Positions 39,503 to 48,694 of a stretch of 64,000 bases of DNA are shown here, piece by piece. The stretch is from Vibrio sp. D404a. GTDB lineage: Bacteria > Pseudomonadota > Gammaproteobacteria > Enterobacterales > Vibrionaceae. The stretch is taken from positions 217,841 to 281,840 of the forward strand of contig NZ_JAHGAJ010000016.1 of assembly GCF_030248535.1 (NCBI RefSeq), in the 5' to 3' direction. Under the pieces are notes generated by a model. It made no database searches and had not been told where the DNA came from. It saw nothing but the letters and a program-made list of their open reading frames with translations. Within the stretch, counting starts at the first letter, position 1; the number at the start of each line of letters is the position of its first letter. The translations under genes were made by a program, and so were the position numbers.

Positions 39503-40709
39503 TGTTGGTGTCCTCTAAGTCTGAGATTACTTTTAGTCTATCGCGGATAAAGCTTTGAGATTGCGATGAAATACCGACTCGAACTAAAGCATTTTGGTAA
39601 GACTGTTTTGCCTCTTCAAACATGAATTGACGTTCTTGTTGTATTGCTAAACCCAGCCACCAGCGCGCATTATCTTGTTCAATTACGGTCAACTTTTGAT
39701 AACTTTCCAGAGCGATCGCTTCTTGCTGTGACTTTTGACTCAACGCCGCGCGCATCGCAAGGTACTCTTTGGACGCATTATTCGGTAAATGCAGTAGTGG
39801 GCTCAGTGCGGCTTCAGCTTGGTCAGCTTTGACAAGCAGTTTTGAAAGGCCTAATCGCAACGCTTCGCTATCATTATTCAGACGAATCCCCGCCTGAAGC
39901 AGTTCATAAGCTCGGCGTGTATCACCTTTTCCAAAATAGAGAATAGCGAGTTTTTGTCTCACGTCTTCATCACGCGGAGTGTAACGTAGTGCTTCAGTAA
40001 AGCCTTTTAACGCCCCTTCAAGATTGTTCGAGTCCAACGCTTTCTTCGCACGGCCAATGGCATTCACCGCAAGTTGCTCCGGTGTGAGTTCGACCTGCTC
40101 AACCACAATACCGCTTTCAATTGGTTCAACACTTTGCGATGAAACCGTATCAGCAGGCTTAGGCGTTGTTGGCACCACATTGTTCATACTTTTCGAAGAA
40201 GTTGATTGTACGTTAGCCAGTAAAATCGGAGATAAAGGTTTAGCAGACGTTCGCTCTTTGCCGGCTTGAACCTGTGTCTTTTTATCTTCGGTTTGTTGAT
40301 TGTTCTTTACGTTCGCTACCACAGGGTCAGCACTTGATTTGCCTGTTGTTGCCGCTGTTTGAGGTGAGTTTGAAGCTAAGCTTTGGCTCGGCTCAGTGGT
40401 CACACTGGTCATTGAAGGTTGAAACTCAGTGCTCGTGAGTTTCTTTGTCGGTGACTCAATCGATGATACCGCAGGCTCTCGGCTTGAGACTGGAGCATCT
40501 TCGTTTTGATGATTTAAAGCGACACTTTTAGATTCAATGCTTGGTCCTTGTGAAACAGCCCAACCGCCCATCGCTAAGCTCAGCGAAAAACCCGCAGCAA
40601 CCCATATCCAAGGTGAACGCGTTTTTACTTTAGGCACGTCAGCCGCTTCGATAGCAACCTTAGACTCTTTCTTTGCCAGTTCAGATAAGGCGTTATTGAT
40701 GGTACTCAT
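39492..40709 (-). CDS. mshN: MSHA biogenesis protein MshN (TPR protein)
   Basis: 405-residue protein with a short cytoplasmic N-terminus, one membrane helix (WIWVAAGFSLSLAMGGWAV near residues 33-51), a long Ser/Thr/Pro-rich linker and a C-terminal region of tetratricopeptide-like repeats (ALKGFTEALRYTPRDEDVRQKL, then AYELLQAGIRLNNDSEALRLG). It resembles PilF-like or secretin-associated TPR proteins in layout. It overlaps mshM by four bases (ATGA) and mshE by eleven. Exact role is unknown; identity is from domain layout and position. Confidence 0.9.
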   Translation of the reverse strand: MSTINNALSELAKKESKVAIEAADVPKVKTRSPWIWVAAGFSLSLAMGGWAVSQGPSIESKSVALNHQNEDAPVSSREPAVSSIESPTKKLTSTEFQPSMTSVTTEPSQSLASNSPQTAATTGKSSADPVVANVKNNQQTEDKKTQVQAGKERTSAKPLSPILLANVQSTSSKSMNNVVPTTPKPADTVSSQSVEPIESGIVVEQVELTPEQLAVNAIGRAKKALDSNNLEGALKGFTEALRYTPRDEDVRQKLAILYFGKGDTRRAYELLQAGIRLNNDSEALRLGLSKLLVKADQAEAALSPLLHLPNNASKEYLAMRAALSQKSQQEAIALESYQKLTVIEQDNARWWLGLAIQQERQFMFEEAKQSYQNALVRVGISSQSQSFIRDRLKVISDLEDTNNAD

Positions 40710-41551
40710 GATTCACTCCAGCCCCACAAGATTGGCTTTTTAAACTTAGGTTTCGACACGTCATAGGTTTCATGCATTGCCGAATAAAGGTGCTTGTTCT
40801 CAACAGTCGGCTTATGTTCACTAAAGGCCAACAACAACGATTTATGGCATAACTGGTTGATTAGCCTAGGCACACCATGGGTTGAGCGCCAGATGGCTTT
40901 TTTCAGATTTAAGCTGAACAACGTCTCTTTGCCACCAGACTTGGTGATTCGACTGTCGATATAAGCGACCGTCTCATCGAGGTTGAGGGTTCGCAGACAA
41001 GAACTGAAAGAGATCCGCTGACGAAACTGTCTTAAATGATGTGCGTTAAGGCGAGTATCCAATTCAGGCTGCCCCAACAGAACAATCTGCAGTAACTTCG
41101 TCGATTCAGTCTCTAGGTTGCCAAACAAACGTAGGGTCTCTAACGCTTCATCAGACAAGGCTTGGGCTTCATCCAGTATCGCAACCACTCTTTTCCCTGA
41201 ACCGTTTAACTCAATCAGTTTATGCTGAATCTCATCCACCAACATTGCTCTGTCCTGAACATCAAGCCCCAACTCTTTTGCCACTGCGTATCGAAGATCG
41301 TCGCCAGACAATACAGGGTTTGGCAGGTATATCAGCGCGGTATCGTCATCAAGGTGGTTGATCAGCATTCGGCACACCATGGTTTTGCCGGTTCCTACCT
41401 CACCCGTGACTTTGATGACACCCTCACCCATATCCAGAGCGGATAGCACCGTTTGAATCGCTTCAAAATGCGGTGCTAATCCGTAGAAGAGCTCAGTATT
41501 CGGAGTCAGTGAGAATGGAGATTGTTCAAAACCAAAATGAGCTTGGTACAT
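40706..41551 (-). CDS. mshM: MSHA biogenesis ATPase MshM (ExeA/GspA-like)
   Basis: AAA-type ATPase of 281 residues beginning MYQAHFGFEQSPFSLTPN, the signature N-terminus of the ExeA/GspA family. Walker A is GEVGTGKTM near residue 50, Walker B is VVAILDEAQAL near 125, with FGNLETESTKLLQIVLLGQPEL after it. In type II systems ExeA helps place the secretin in the wall; this suggests a role in assembly of the MshL secretin. Unlike ExeA it has no C-terminal peptidoglycan-binding domain; MshN might supply that part. Its start is about 43 bases after the mshL stop. Confidence 0.93.
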   Translation of the reverse strand: MYQAHFGFEQSPFSLTPNTELFYGLAPHFEAIQTVLSALDMGEGVIKVTGEVGTGKTMVCRMLINHLDDDTALIYLPNPVLSGDDLRYAVAKELGLDVQDRAMLVDEIQHKLIELNGSGKRVVAILDEAQALSDEALETLRLFGNLETESTKLLQIVLLGQPELDTRLNAHHLRQFRQRISFSSCLRTLNLDETVAYIDSRITKSGGKETLFSLNLKKAIWRSTHGVPRLINQLCHKSLLLAFSEHKPTVENKHLYSAMHETYDVSKPKFKKPILWGWSES

Positions 41552-41594
41552 CGATGCTCACCTCTATGACTCAGCGACAACAGATACAGAAAGA

Positions 41595-43256
41595 TTACTC
41601 TTCATCCGGGAACCACTGTTGCAAAAGATCGCGCGAGCGCTCAAGCTCACTCTGCCATGTATTAACGCCAACAATGGTAGGTTTAAGTAAGATCACCAAT
41701 TCAGTTTTCTGAGTCAGTTGACTGGTATTACGGAACAGGTGACCTAGAGCAGGGATATCGCCAAAGAATGGGACTTTAGACGTTACATCGCTAACGTTAG
41801 ACTTCATCAAGCCACCAATCACAACCACATCGCCGTTACGAGCACGGATCACTGAGTCAGACTCACGGATCGAGCTTCTTGCTAGCGGTAGTTCGACTGT
41901 ACCTGTGGTTGAACCAAGGTTAAGCGATTTGGTTTCTTCGCTTACATCGATAACCGCTGGGTGAACGTGAAGGAACACGTTTCCAGTATCATCAATCTGC
42001 GGTGTTACATCCAGTGAGATACCAGAGAAGAACGGTGTTAACTCCACCTCTGGTGCGACGTTAGCGTTGTCACCACTGCCCACAGCACTTGATAGATCGG
42101 TCACGTAGTATTCATCCGTACCGACTTTGATAACGGCTTTTTGGTTGTTCGATGCTGTTACACGTGGGCTAGAAAGTACATTTAAATCACCCTGAGTACC
42201 CATAAAACTCAACACAGCTTCGAAACTACCACCTGATACCACGATATTCGATTGACCACCCAATAGCGCACCAACGGGATCAAGCCCTGGGAGCGTCACT
42301 GGTGTGATTGCACCGGCTGCATCTTTTACAATATTGCCAGTACCTATGGTGTAGTTGGTACCGTTAGATGAGAACATCTTGGTCCAGTTAATCCCTTGTT
42401 GGTAACCATCACTCAAAGTTACTTCTAGGATCTTAGCCTCTAGAATCACTTGGCGCTGTAAACGCTCTTGAGAAATACCTAAGAACTGGCGAACCTCACG
42501 AATCTCATCAGGGTATGCACGAACAGTGATCACACTCGCTTGTGGTGTCACCACCACGCTTTGACCATCACCACTGCCAATCAAGTGCATCACAGCGGCT
42601 TCAAGCTGTGGCCAAAAATCGCTTTCTGAGGTTGTTTCTATCTCAGTACCGCCCGTCGAAGAAGAGGAGTTCGAAGAATTTGACGAGGAATTTGAGTTAG
42701 AACTTGAGCTCGAAGTGCTTGATGAACTCGAGTCTGAGTTAGTAATCGTACCGGTTGTAATCGTCGTCAAAGAGCGACCCGCGCGCTTCAATTGCAGATA
42801 ATCAACAGGGATCGTGACCGTGCGTAGACCTGCAGGGAAGATCTGGATAACCTTGCCACGCTTCTCAATGTCGTAGCCATACAGGTCTTGTACCACTGCC
42901 AAAACTTCATCGAGCGTTACATCGGTTAGGTTGACGGTAATGTTGCCCGAAACACTCGGGTGAATAGCGGCACTGAATTCGGTACCTTTGACCAAGCTCG
43001 CGAAAAATGCACGCGCATCGACACGGTTAGCCTGAATTCGAAAACGCTTCACCGTCTCCATACTCGGCGACATTGGGTCATCATCAAATTGTGGCATCAG
43101 GTCGTCTTGCACTGACGATGGTAGCTCATTTAGAGCTCGGCTATTGGCTTCATTAATGGATTCATTTAAAGACTCTTTGATCTCTACCGGGTCACGATGC
43201 CCCATAGAACAACCGACTAAAGATGAAACTATAATTGCTACTACAAGTTTACGCAT
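41595..43256 (-). CDS. mshL: MSHA pilus secretin MshL
   Basis: Outer-membrane secretin of 553 residues through which the pilus emerges. It has a lipoprotein-type signal: MRKLVVAIIVSSLVGC, with Cys as the acceptor. An STN-like N0 domain (DARAFFASLVKGTEFSAAIHPSVSGNITVNL) and one N1-like domain come before a Ser/Asn/Thr-rich linker at about residues 180-205, and the secretin domain with VEVTLSDGYQQGINW, GDLNVLSSPRV, and VPFFGDIPALGHLF closes it. Start: the ATG at 43256 rather than the upstream TTG at 43268. The Ser-rich linker is unusually long and repetitive. Confidence 0.95.
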   Translation of the reverse strand: MRKLVVAIIVSSLVGCSMGHRDPVEIKESLNESINEANSRALNELPSSVQDDLMPQFDDDPMSPSMETVKRFRIQANRVDARAFFASLVKGTEFSAAIHPSVSGNITVNLTDVTLDEVLAVVQDLYGYDIEKRGKVIQIFPAGLRTVTIPVDYLQLKRAGRSLTTITTGTITNSDSSSSSTSSSSSNSNSSSNSSNSSSSTGGTEIETTSESDFWPQLEAAVMHLIGSGDGQSVVVTPQASVITVRAYPDEIREVRQFLGISQERLQRQVILEAKILEVTLSDGYQQGINWTKMFSSNGTNYTIGTGNIVKDAAGAITPVTLPGLDPVGALLGGQSNIVVSGGSFEAVLSFMGTQGDLNVLSSPRVTASNNQKAVIKVGTDEYYVTDLSSAVGSGDNANVAPEVELTPFFSGISLDVTPQIDDTGNVFLHVHPAVIDVSEETKSLNLGSTTGTVELPLARSSIRESDSVIRARNGDVVVIGGLMKSNVSDVTSKVPFFGDIPALGHLFRNTSQLTQKTELVILLKPTIVGVNTWQSELERSRDLLQQWFPDEE

Positions 43257-43271
43257 GTCTTCACTCAAACC

Positions 43272-43607
43272 TTAATTATTCTTAATATCCAAAGAGAACA
43301 GCTCCAACTTCCACTGCTGAGTGCTTCTCTGAAGAGTGACGTATTCTGAATCGATTTTTTTCACCTTATACCCACGGATCACCTCACCTTGTGAGACAAC
43401 CTGACCATTTAAAATGGCATAACATGGGCTTTGACCTTTACACACAATGCTCTGCAATGAAGGTAAACGGTAACGAGTGGGTGCTTTTTTAACGGGTGCG
43501 GCTCTCTGCTCTTTCGGTACCAACCACCCCAGAGGCGCGGTTGGATCTTGTTCAGCCAATACCGACGAGCTACAAAACAACAGAGACAATAAAAGAACTC
43601 TAACCAC
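43272..43607 (-). CDS. mshK: MSHA biogenesis protein MshK (PilP-like)
   Basis: Small exported protein of 111 residues. I chose a GTG start at 43607: it gives a clean signal peptide (VRVLLLSLLFCSSSVLA, then EQDPTAPLGW) and has AGGAG seven bases upstream inside the end of mshJ. A long frame to 43751 is simply read-in from mshJ in another phase. The mature part (DPTAPLGWL, RYRLPSLQSIVCKGQSPCYAILNGQVVSQG) resembles the pilot/GspC-like PilP family, with two Cys likely in a disulfide. It overlaps mshJ by eight bases. Confidence 0.88.
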   Translation of the reverse strand: MVRVLLLSLLFCSSSVLAEQDPTAPLGWLVPKEQRAAPVKKAPTRYRLPSLQSIVCKGQSPCYAILNGQVVSQGEVIRGYKVKKIDSEYVTLQRSTQQWKLELFSLDIKNN

Positions 43608-44247
43608 CGATGAACTCCTGTCTTGTCCCCAACGTGTAGACCTCAAACACCAAACGTGCTTGTGGGTACTCCTCAACCTTGTACTGGAACGTACGCCAGT
43701 AGTAAGAAACCGGCAGAGACTCCAAAGCCTGTAAATAAGCCGAGATGTCAAAGTAGCTACCCGTTAATTCCATGCGTACAGGGTGAAGGTAATAACCAGA
43801 ATATTCACTGGTGCCCTTATTGTTCGCAATCGGCTCAGGTTTAAGTGACTCTAACGAGGCAAGCTTAAGACCTTTACCTGAGCTCAAGACATTCTCTAGC
43901 AATTCTGCCATCTGAGAAGGCGAGATAAGGCCATCGATAATCTGAGACAGCTCCATAGAGAGCTCTTGGCTCTGAACTAATAGAGACTTGTACTCAATAT
44001 TGATCTCTTTATCTGGGTTTTTACTTAGCTTGGCTTGCAACACCAACAGTTCACCTTCAAGCCTCTGATTGGATTGCGTCAGGCTCATGCTTTTTGCACG
44101 TTTTGCTTGTAGGTCGTTGTAAGCTGGCTCAACCAACACACTGAATAGGAGCATAAACAGGCCAACCAAACCGCACAGTAAAACCAGCCATTTTTCTCTT
44201 GAGCTTAATGCGAGGAACTTATCGCTATATTGCTCCCACCTTTGCAT
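43600..44247 (-). CDS. mshJ: MSHA biogenesis protein MshJ (PilO-like)
   Basis: Inner-membrane protein of 215 residues with one N-terminal helix (WLVLLCGLVGLFMLLFSVLV, near residues 20-39), followed by a coiled-coil-like region and a ferredoxin-like domain of the PilO/GspM type (LPVSYYWRTFQYKVEEYPQARL near the end). It forms the inner-membrane alignment complex with MshI and MshK. It starts two bases after mshI, so the two are coupled. Confidence 0.9.
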   Translation of the reverse strand: MQRWEQYSDKFLALSSREKWLVLLCGLVGLFMLLFSVLVEPAYNDLQAKRAKSMSLTQSNQRLEGELLVLQAKLSKNPDKEINIEYKSLLVQSQELSMELSQIIDGLISPSQMAELLENVLSSGKGLKLASLESLKPEPIANNKGTSEYSGYYLHPVRMELTGSYFDISAYLQALESLPVSYYWRTFQYKVEEYPQARLVFEVYTLGTRQEFIGG

Positions 44248-44249
44248 TA

Positions 44250-45683
44250 TTAATTCTCCCTACGGGTGCTTAATTCAAACGTCACAACATCTTGGTCATT
44301 GCGACCAATCTTCAGTTTTTCAAACGCGCGCCCCACGAGATTGAGCTCATTTTTGAACTGCCCAACCCAATTCGGAATCACCTCGGCACTGCGAGCGAAA
44401 CCAGAAAGATCAAGCGAGTCATGAGTCATATAGATGCGAGAAAGCGAGATATCATTACGCCCCAATTTTGCCAGGGCATTCATGACGCCAGAATACCCGA
44501 TCTGCTGGCTCTCGTCGTATTGACCTACTGCCTTTAAGGCATCTTTTTTAGCTTGAATCTCACGTTTGAGACGCTCAACCGCAGCCACTTTCTCTGGAGA
44601 GGGCTTATGTTGCGCTAATTCAGCATTAAGCTGCTTAGCCTGACTATTTAATTGATTAGATTTTTGCTGAAGAACAATCAATTCATCATCAATATGAATC
44701 GTTTGATAGTGCATAAAACCGTAAGCTGCGAACATAACAGTAGAAACTAAAGCCCAAGATGCCGCTACATTCGTTAGTGTAAAGTACTCTTTTTTCGGTT
44801 TTAGATGCTCAGGGTAGAGGTTAACTTTGAACTCAGAGCGCGTATTGGCAAGCTCAATCAATAGAGCCTCTGAGCTTTCACGCCCGTTGTGACTGATTAA
44901 GGAAACATTCGAACTCAGTGTGTTCGATAAAGCCTCTTGTAACTGTGCCTCATCTTCTTCATCACAGCATATTTTTAGCTGTCGAAGTTGAACGCCCTTA
45001 ATTTGAGAAGAAAGGTAATCAATCGAGCGCTGTAGCTCAAGCGCTAGGCCGTCCATCTGCAGTGCACTGGAAGCGACACCCGTCAGCGGCGGCACAACAC
45101 TACGAATTGAGCGCTGGAAACAAACGGTATGATCAACAAATGCACCTAGCTTAAAATGCGCATTTTTGCTGCGTTGCAATAAGATGAAGTTCGATAGCTC
45201 ACCGGCACTGTATCCCCAAAGTTCATCTTCCGGCGCGATACCAGATAGTTCAACTTGAGCTTGGCCCACCACATTCAGTAGCTTGTCGAGCAGTTTCTTA
45301 GCTAAAACGTAAACTTGTAATTTGTTTGATGTCGGAAGAGCCACAGCACTAGCGGTGATCTCAGTGACACGCTCTGAAACCAGATCTTTAAGCAGGAAAG
45401 GTAACGCCACTGGCCATTCACTTTCAGGCACTTCTGGCTTATCTATTTGATAGGTTTGATAGTAGTTAGCACTCACGAACAATTGAAGCTGAGTACCCGT
45501 AAACGAGTCGCTGCTGAGTGACTTTTTCAGCGCACTTTCCCAATCACCATTAGTAATAGGTGTCGCAACTACGTTCTTATCAGCTGTCGAAAGGTAAACT
45601 GCTTCACTGCCCAATAATACCATCTGAGCTTGAGGGCCGTTCTGGGCTGGCTTTATTTTATTTAAAATCGCTTTTAACTTCAT
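44250..45683 (-). CDS. mshI: MSHA biogenesis protein MshI (PilM/PilN-like fusion)
   Basis: 477-residue protein that combines an N-terminal actin-like cytoplasmic region (PilM/GspL-like) with a membrane helix near residues 308-326 (ASWALVSTVMFAAYGFMHY) and a C-terminal PilN-like domain preceded by a coiled coil (VLQQKSNQLNSQAKQLNAELA). This is the layout expected of GspL. It starts two bases after the csrD stop, which ties the assembly operon to csrD. Its start MKLKAILNKIK has no strong alternative. Confidence 0.9.
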   Translation of the reverse strand: MKLKAILNKIKPAQNGPQAQMVLLGSEAVYLSTADKNVVATPITNGDWESALKKSLSSDSFTGTQLQLFVSANYYQTYQIDKPEVPESEWPVALPFLLKDLVSERVTEITASAVALPTSNKLQVYVLAKKLLDKLLNVVGQAQVELSGIAPEDELWGYSAGELSNFILLQRSKNAHFKLGAFVDHTVCFQRSIRSVVPPLTGVASSALQMDGLALELQRSIDYLSSQIKGVQLRQLKICCDEEDEAQLQEALSNTLSSNVSLISHNGRESSEALLIELANTRSEFKVNLYPEHLKPKKEYFTLTNVAASWALVSTVMFAAYGFMHYQTIHIDDELIVLQQKSNQLNSQAKQLNAELAQHKPSPEKVAAVERLKREIQAKKDALKAVGQYDESQQIGYSGVMNALAKLGRNDISLSRIYMTHDSLDLSGFARSAEVIPNWVGQFKNELNLVGRAFEKLKIGRNDQDVVTFELSTRREN

Positions 45684-45685
45684 GC

Positions 45686-47701
45686 TTAACTACTACTCTT
45701 ACGCCATCGATTTCTTCGGCCAACTTTTACTACCGACTCTGTTTTTACTTGAGGCTTACTCGGTTGTGGAACCGGAATAATTTGCCTCTCTTCATCAAAC
45801 AATCGTCCTTGATAGCCATGGATACCCAACTCAAGCAGAGTGTTTTTCTCGTGCTTGGTTTCAACACCAACAGCAATAACTTGGGTTGGAGAGTCTCCAC
45901 AGGCTCCAATCAAACTGCGTACAAACAGTTGATTTTCATGCCTTTGATCGATTTTCTTAACCAAACTTCTATGCAGTTTAATAAAATCGACTTTTAAATC
46001 CTTAATATAGTGAGTGCTCACAATAGTACGACCTGCTTGGCCGACAATCATTTTACACCCAAGTCCCGATAGCATCTTGGCTACTGGTCTCATGTAATCT
46101 AAATGCGCAATCACATGCCCTTCAGGAAACTCAAAACCTAGATGAGCTCGCTGTTGGGTTGATAGCTGTAATAATTCGCTTCTAAACCACTTAAAATGTT
46201 GTTTACTCGCAAACGGAGTGACATTTAGGTTTATAGAGTAATTCATCAGTTCCGAAGATTCTTTTACCGACTTCAATAAAACTCGTAAAACTGATTGATC
46301 CATTTGGGCTTGGTATCCGACTTGCTCTACGGCAGGCATAAAGCGCGAGGATTTCAGTAACCCCTTCTCTGGATCTTGAATCCTTACGAAAATTTCTCCA
46401 TGTAATTCATAAGGTTGCCCTTTATTGGACATAAGATAACACTGCTGAGCAAAGATTACTAAGTTTTCAGGCAGTAGTGCTTTATCCAATAATGTGCGCC
46501 AACGAACACTGCCTCTATCAAGCTCATTCTTATTCAGCTTAGGGTAACGACTCCAGTTATTAATGCGCTCCAACTGGGCACTTTTCAGTGCCGTTTCCGC
46601 TTCATCCATAATTTGACTATGACGCTCACCTTCTGCATACATGGTCACCCCGATGTGGCACCAATTATCCACATCTAGAGGCTCTGGTGGGGTCAATTTG
46701 TCGAGTTGTCTCAAACATTGGGCAGCTAATGTCGCAATATCTTTACTACCTTGGTGAGGAATGAATACAGCAAAGTCGGCATCGTAGTATCGAGAGAAGA
46801 TAACATCAGGGTAACGCTGGACGATATTCGACAGTACTTCCCCTACCTCAACAATGAAGGCATCTGTCGTCTGTTTATCATTGCTATCTCGTACCTGCTC
46901 CCACTCTTCAATGCGAATCAGAAGCACACCACCTCGAGCACCGCTCTCGTGCAGTGCCGATTCAAGTTTATTATCGAATAGAACACGGTTTGCTGTGCCT
47001 GTCAGCTTATCTAAGAAGGTGTGTGTACGAATAAAAGTATCGAAGCGGCTGCGCTCTTGGCGGGCATCTTTTAGCTCTTCGATCAAAACATCAAGCGCCT
47101 CACTGGCAGTATAGGGCCACTCCCGCTCATCGCCTTTTGCATGAGCTTCCACCTGACCAGCCAAGATCATTCGACCACGCTCTTCAAGCATTTCAGAGCC
47201 CATCAACTGCTCTTTTAACCACTGCACGCCTCTGGCTAAACAGAAGATGATCAGCGCGACCGCGAGTGTGATCGACCACATCGCTTCCATTGAATAGCTA
47301 TAACCAATATAAGGAGGCAGTGCTTTGAATTCGATTTGATAGCCCGTATTGCGCTCTAATACAAAAGTGCGCTCATAAAGGCGATTGGAATCAATTTGCG
47401 GGGAGGTGTCTTTGAAACGATAGACAATACCGGTTGAGTTGGAGAGTTTCATCTCTACAATGTTGCTCGCCTGCAACATCTTCGGCATCCAGCGCTGCAT
47501 AGAATAAGCCGCATCTGGATCTTCCATTTCTTTATCCACGACGTCGACAATCCCGACCAAATAGTGATCAAGATACTCTTGCCCAATACGCTTGAAAGAG
47601 AGGGTGCCCCCGATAAATAGAATAAACATCGCACTGATAACAATAACAGTAACGAATGCCACTAAGCGGGTGCTCAACTTAAGGGTTGGGGTATATCTCA
47701 T
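45686..47701 (-). CDS. csrD: RNase E specificity factor CsrD (MshH)
   Basis: 671-residue protein with two N-terminal membrane helices flanking a periplasmic region, a HAMP-like linker, and degenerate GGDEF and EAL domains. In E. coli CsrD brings RNase E to the CsrB/C small RNAs. The GGDEF site is replaced by RYYDADF, and the EAL start has ELHGEIFVRI in place of the active EAL motif, so c-di-GMP synthesis and hydrolysis are not expected. Start: ATG at 47701 with AAGGA upstream; the longer frame uses TTG. It was called mshH in V. cholerae and yhdA in E. coli, where it is next to mreB. Confidence 0.93.
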   Translation of the reverse strand: MRYTPTLKLSTRLVAFVTVIVISAMFILFIGGTLSFKRIGQEYLDHYLVGIVDVVDKEMEDPDAAYSMQRWMPKMLQASNIVEMKLSNSTGIVYRFKDTSPQIDSNRLYERTFVLERNTGYQIEFKALPPYIGYSYSMEAMWSITLAVALIIFCLARGVQWLKEQLMGSEMLEERGRMILAGQVEAHAKGDEREWPYTASEALDVLIEELKDARQERSRFDTFIRTHTFLDKLTGTANRVLFDNKLESALHESGARGGVLLIRIEEWEQVRDSNDKQTTDAFIVEVGEVLSNIVQRYPDVIFSRYYDADFAVFIPHQGSKDIATLAAQCLRQLDKLTPPEPLDVDNWCHIGVTMYAEGERHSQIMDEAETALKSAQLERINNWSRYPKLNKNELDRGSVRWRTLLDKALLPENLVIFAQQCYLMSNKGQPYELHGEIFVRIQDPEKGLLKSSRFMPAVEQVGYQAQMDQSVLRVLLKSVKESSELMNYSINLNVTPFASKQHFKWFRSELLQLSTQQRAHLGFEFPEGHVIAHLDYMRPVAKMLSGLGCKMIVGQAGRTIVSTHYIKDLKVDFIKLHRSLVKKIDQRHENQLFVRSLIGACGDSPTQVIAVGVETKHEKNTLLELGIHGYQGRLFDEERQIIPVPQPSKPQVKTESVVKVGRRNRWRKSSS

Positions 47702-47796
47702 GAATAACGAAATCCTTTTCAACTCACATTATACCGTACTGCTACGTTATACTATAATTTGCGGTTGTAAATAAAGCGTTAAGAGTTTTGGGTAAC

Positions 47797-47822
47797 AAAA
47801 AGCCGCGATGAACGCGGCTTTT
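47797..47822 (-). terminator. Terminator after ssb
   Basis: The stem aaaagccgcg/cgcggctttt with an ATGAA-type loop is followed on the minus strand by T residues. It lies 40 bases beyond the ssb stop and 95 bases before the csrD start. Confidence 0.8.
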
Positions 47823-47862
47823 CCATTTTAATACTTTGTTTCTGATTTATAAAAAACAGAGT

Positions 47863-48417
47863 TTAGAACGGGATGTCATCATCAAAATCCATCGGTGGCT
47901 CATTGTATTGTGGTTGAGCCTGCTGTGGAGCTTGTTGTTGAGGTGCTTGCTGCTGTTGCTGTGCAGGAGCACTGTATTGCTGCTGTTGTGGCTGTTGAGG
48001 TTGACCCCAACCACCTTGCTGCTGTTGGCCACCCATGCCGCCTTGAGCAGGAGCACCACCTTGAGCACGGCCACCTAGCATTTGCATTACGCCGTTAAAG
48101 CCTTGAACCACAACCTCTGTTGTGTAGCGATCTTGACCGCTTTGATCTTGCCATTTACGTGTTTGCAGTTGGCCTTCAATGTAAACTTGAGAACCTTTAC
48201 GTAGGTATTCACCTGCAACTTCAGCTAGCTTGCCAAACAGTGCCACACGGTGCCATTCTGTTTTCTCGCGCTGCTCGCCTGTTGCTTTATCACGCCATGA
48301 TTCTGACGTTGCAATGGTAATGTTCGCTACTGCACCGCCATTCGGCATGTAACGAATCTCAGGGTCATTACCTAGGTTACCCACTAATATAACTTTGTTA
48401 ACTCCACGGCTAGCCAT
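47863..48417 (-). CDS. ssb: Single-stranded DNA-binding protein SSB
   Basis: SSB of 184 residues that coats single-stranded DNA in replication and repair. The OB fold covers residues 1-115 ([71 protein letters not shown]). A Gln/Gly/Pro-rich disordered linker follows, then the conserved acidic tail [10 protein letters not shown], which recruits partner proteins. It is divergent from qstR. I see no LexA box in the 277 bases between them; in E. coli the SOS-linked ssb partner is uvrA, here 2 kb away. Confidence 0.98.
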   Translation of the reverse strand: MASRGVNKVILVGNLGNDPEIRYMPNGGAVANITIATSESWRDKATGEQREKTEWHRVALFGKLAEVAGEYLRKGSQVYIEGQLQTRKWQDQSGQDRYTTEVVVQGFNGVMQMLGGRAQGGAPAQGGMGGQQQQGGWGQPQQPQQQQYSAPAQQQQQAPQQQAPQQAQPQYNEPPMDFDDDIPF

Positions 48418-48694
48418 GATTTGCTCCGTCTAAACTCATAGTCTTGAAAATTTTAGCGCATAAGAATAACACGCTTTTGAACAGTGATAAATCGCAATCC
48501 GATTCTCTATTTAACCGAAAGAATAAAAACGTAACAAATCATGATATTCAGACGAGTGTTGCTTTTTTCACCACTTACAAACCACTCATTTACTTTGCCA
48601 ATTGATATTCAACGCAACTCATAAACAAGCCACTAGAGATGATCAACTCAGCGTGACAGGGTGAAATCCCTTATAACTTACAAAGGATTACTCT

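Noticed and set aside
43608..43751. N-terminal extension of MshK to 43751
   Set aside because: The extension lies inside mshJ in another frame; a GTG with a ribosome binding site at 43607 gives a proper signal peptide.
28056..45683. Type II secretion system instead of a pilus
   Set aside because: The gene set has MshA-type major pilin, MshQ and MshN/MshM and lacks GspC, GspD-type long secretin and GspE/GspO neighbours, so it is the MSHA pilus.
45686..47701. CsrD as an active diguanylate cyclase/phosphodiesterase
   Set aside because: The GGDEF and EAL signature residues are replaced, as in E. coli CsrD.
48418..48694. Possible HapR or CRP-S site upstream of qstR (AGTGATAAATCGCAAT near 48482-48498)
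   Set aside because: GTGA and TCGC are four bases apart instead of six, and only one HapR half (TGATAAAT) matches, so neither regulator site is supported.
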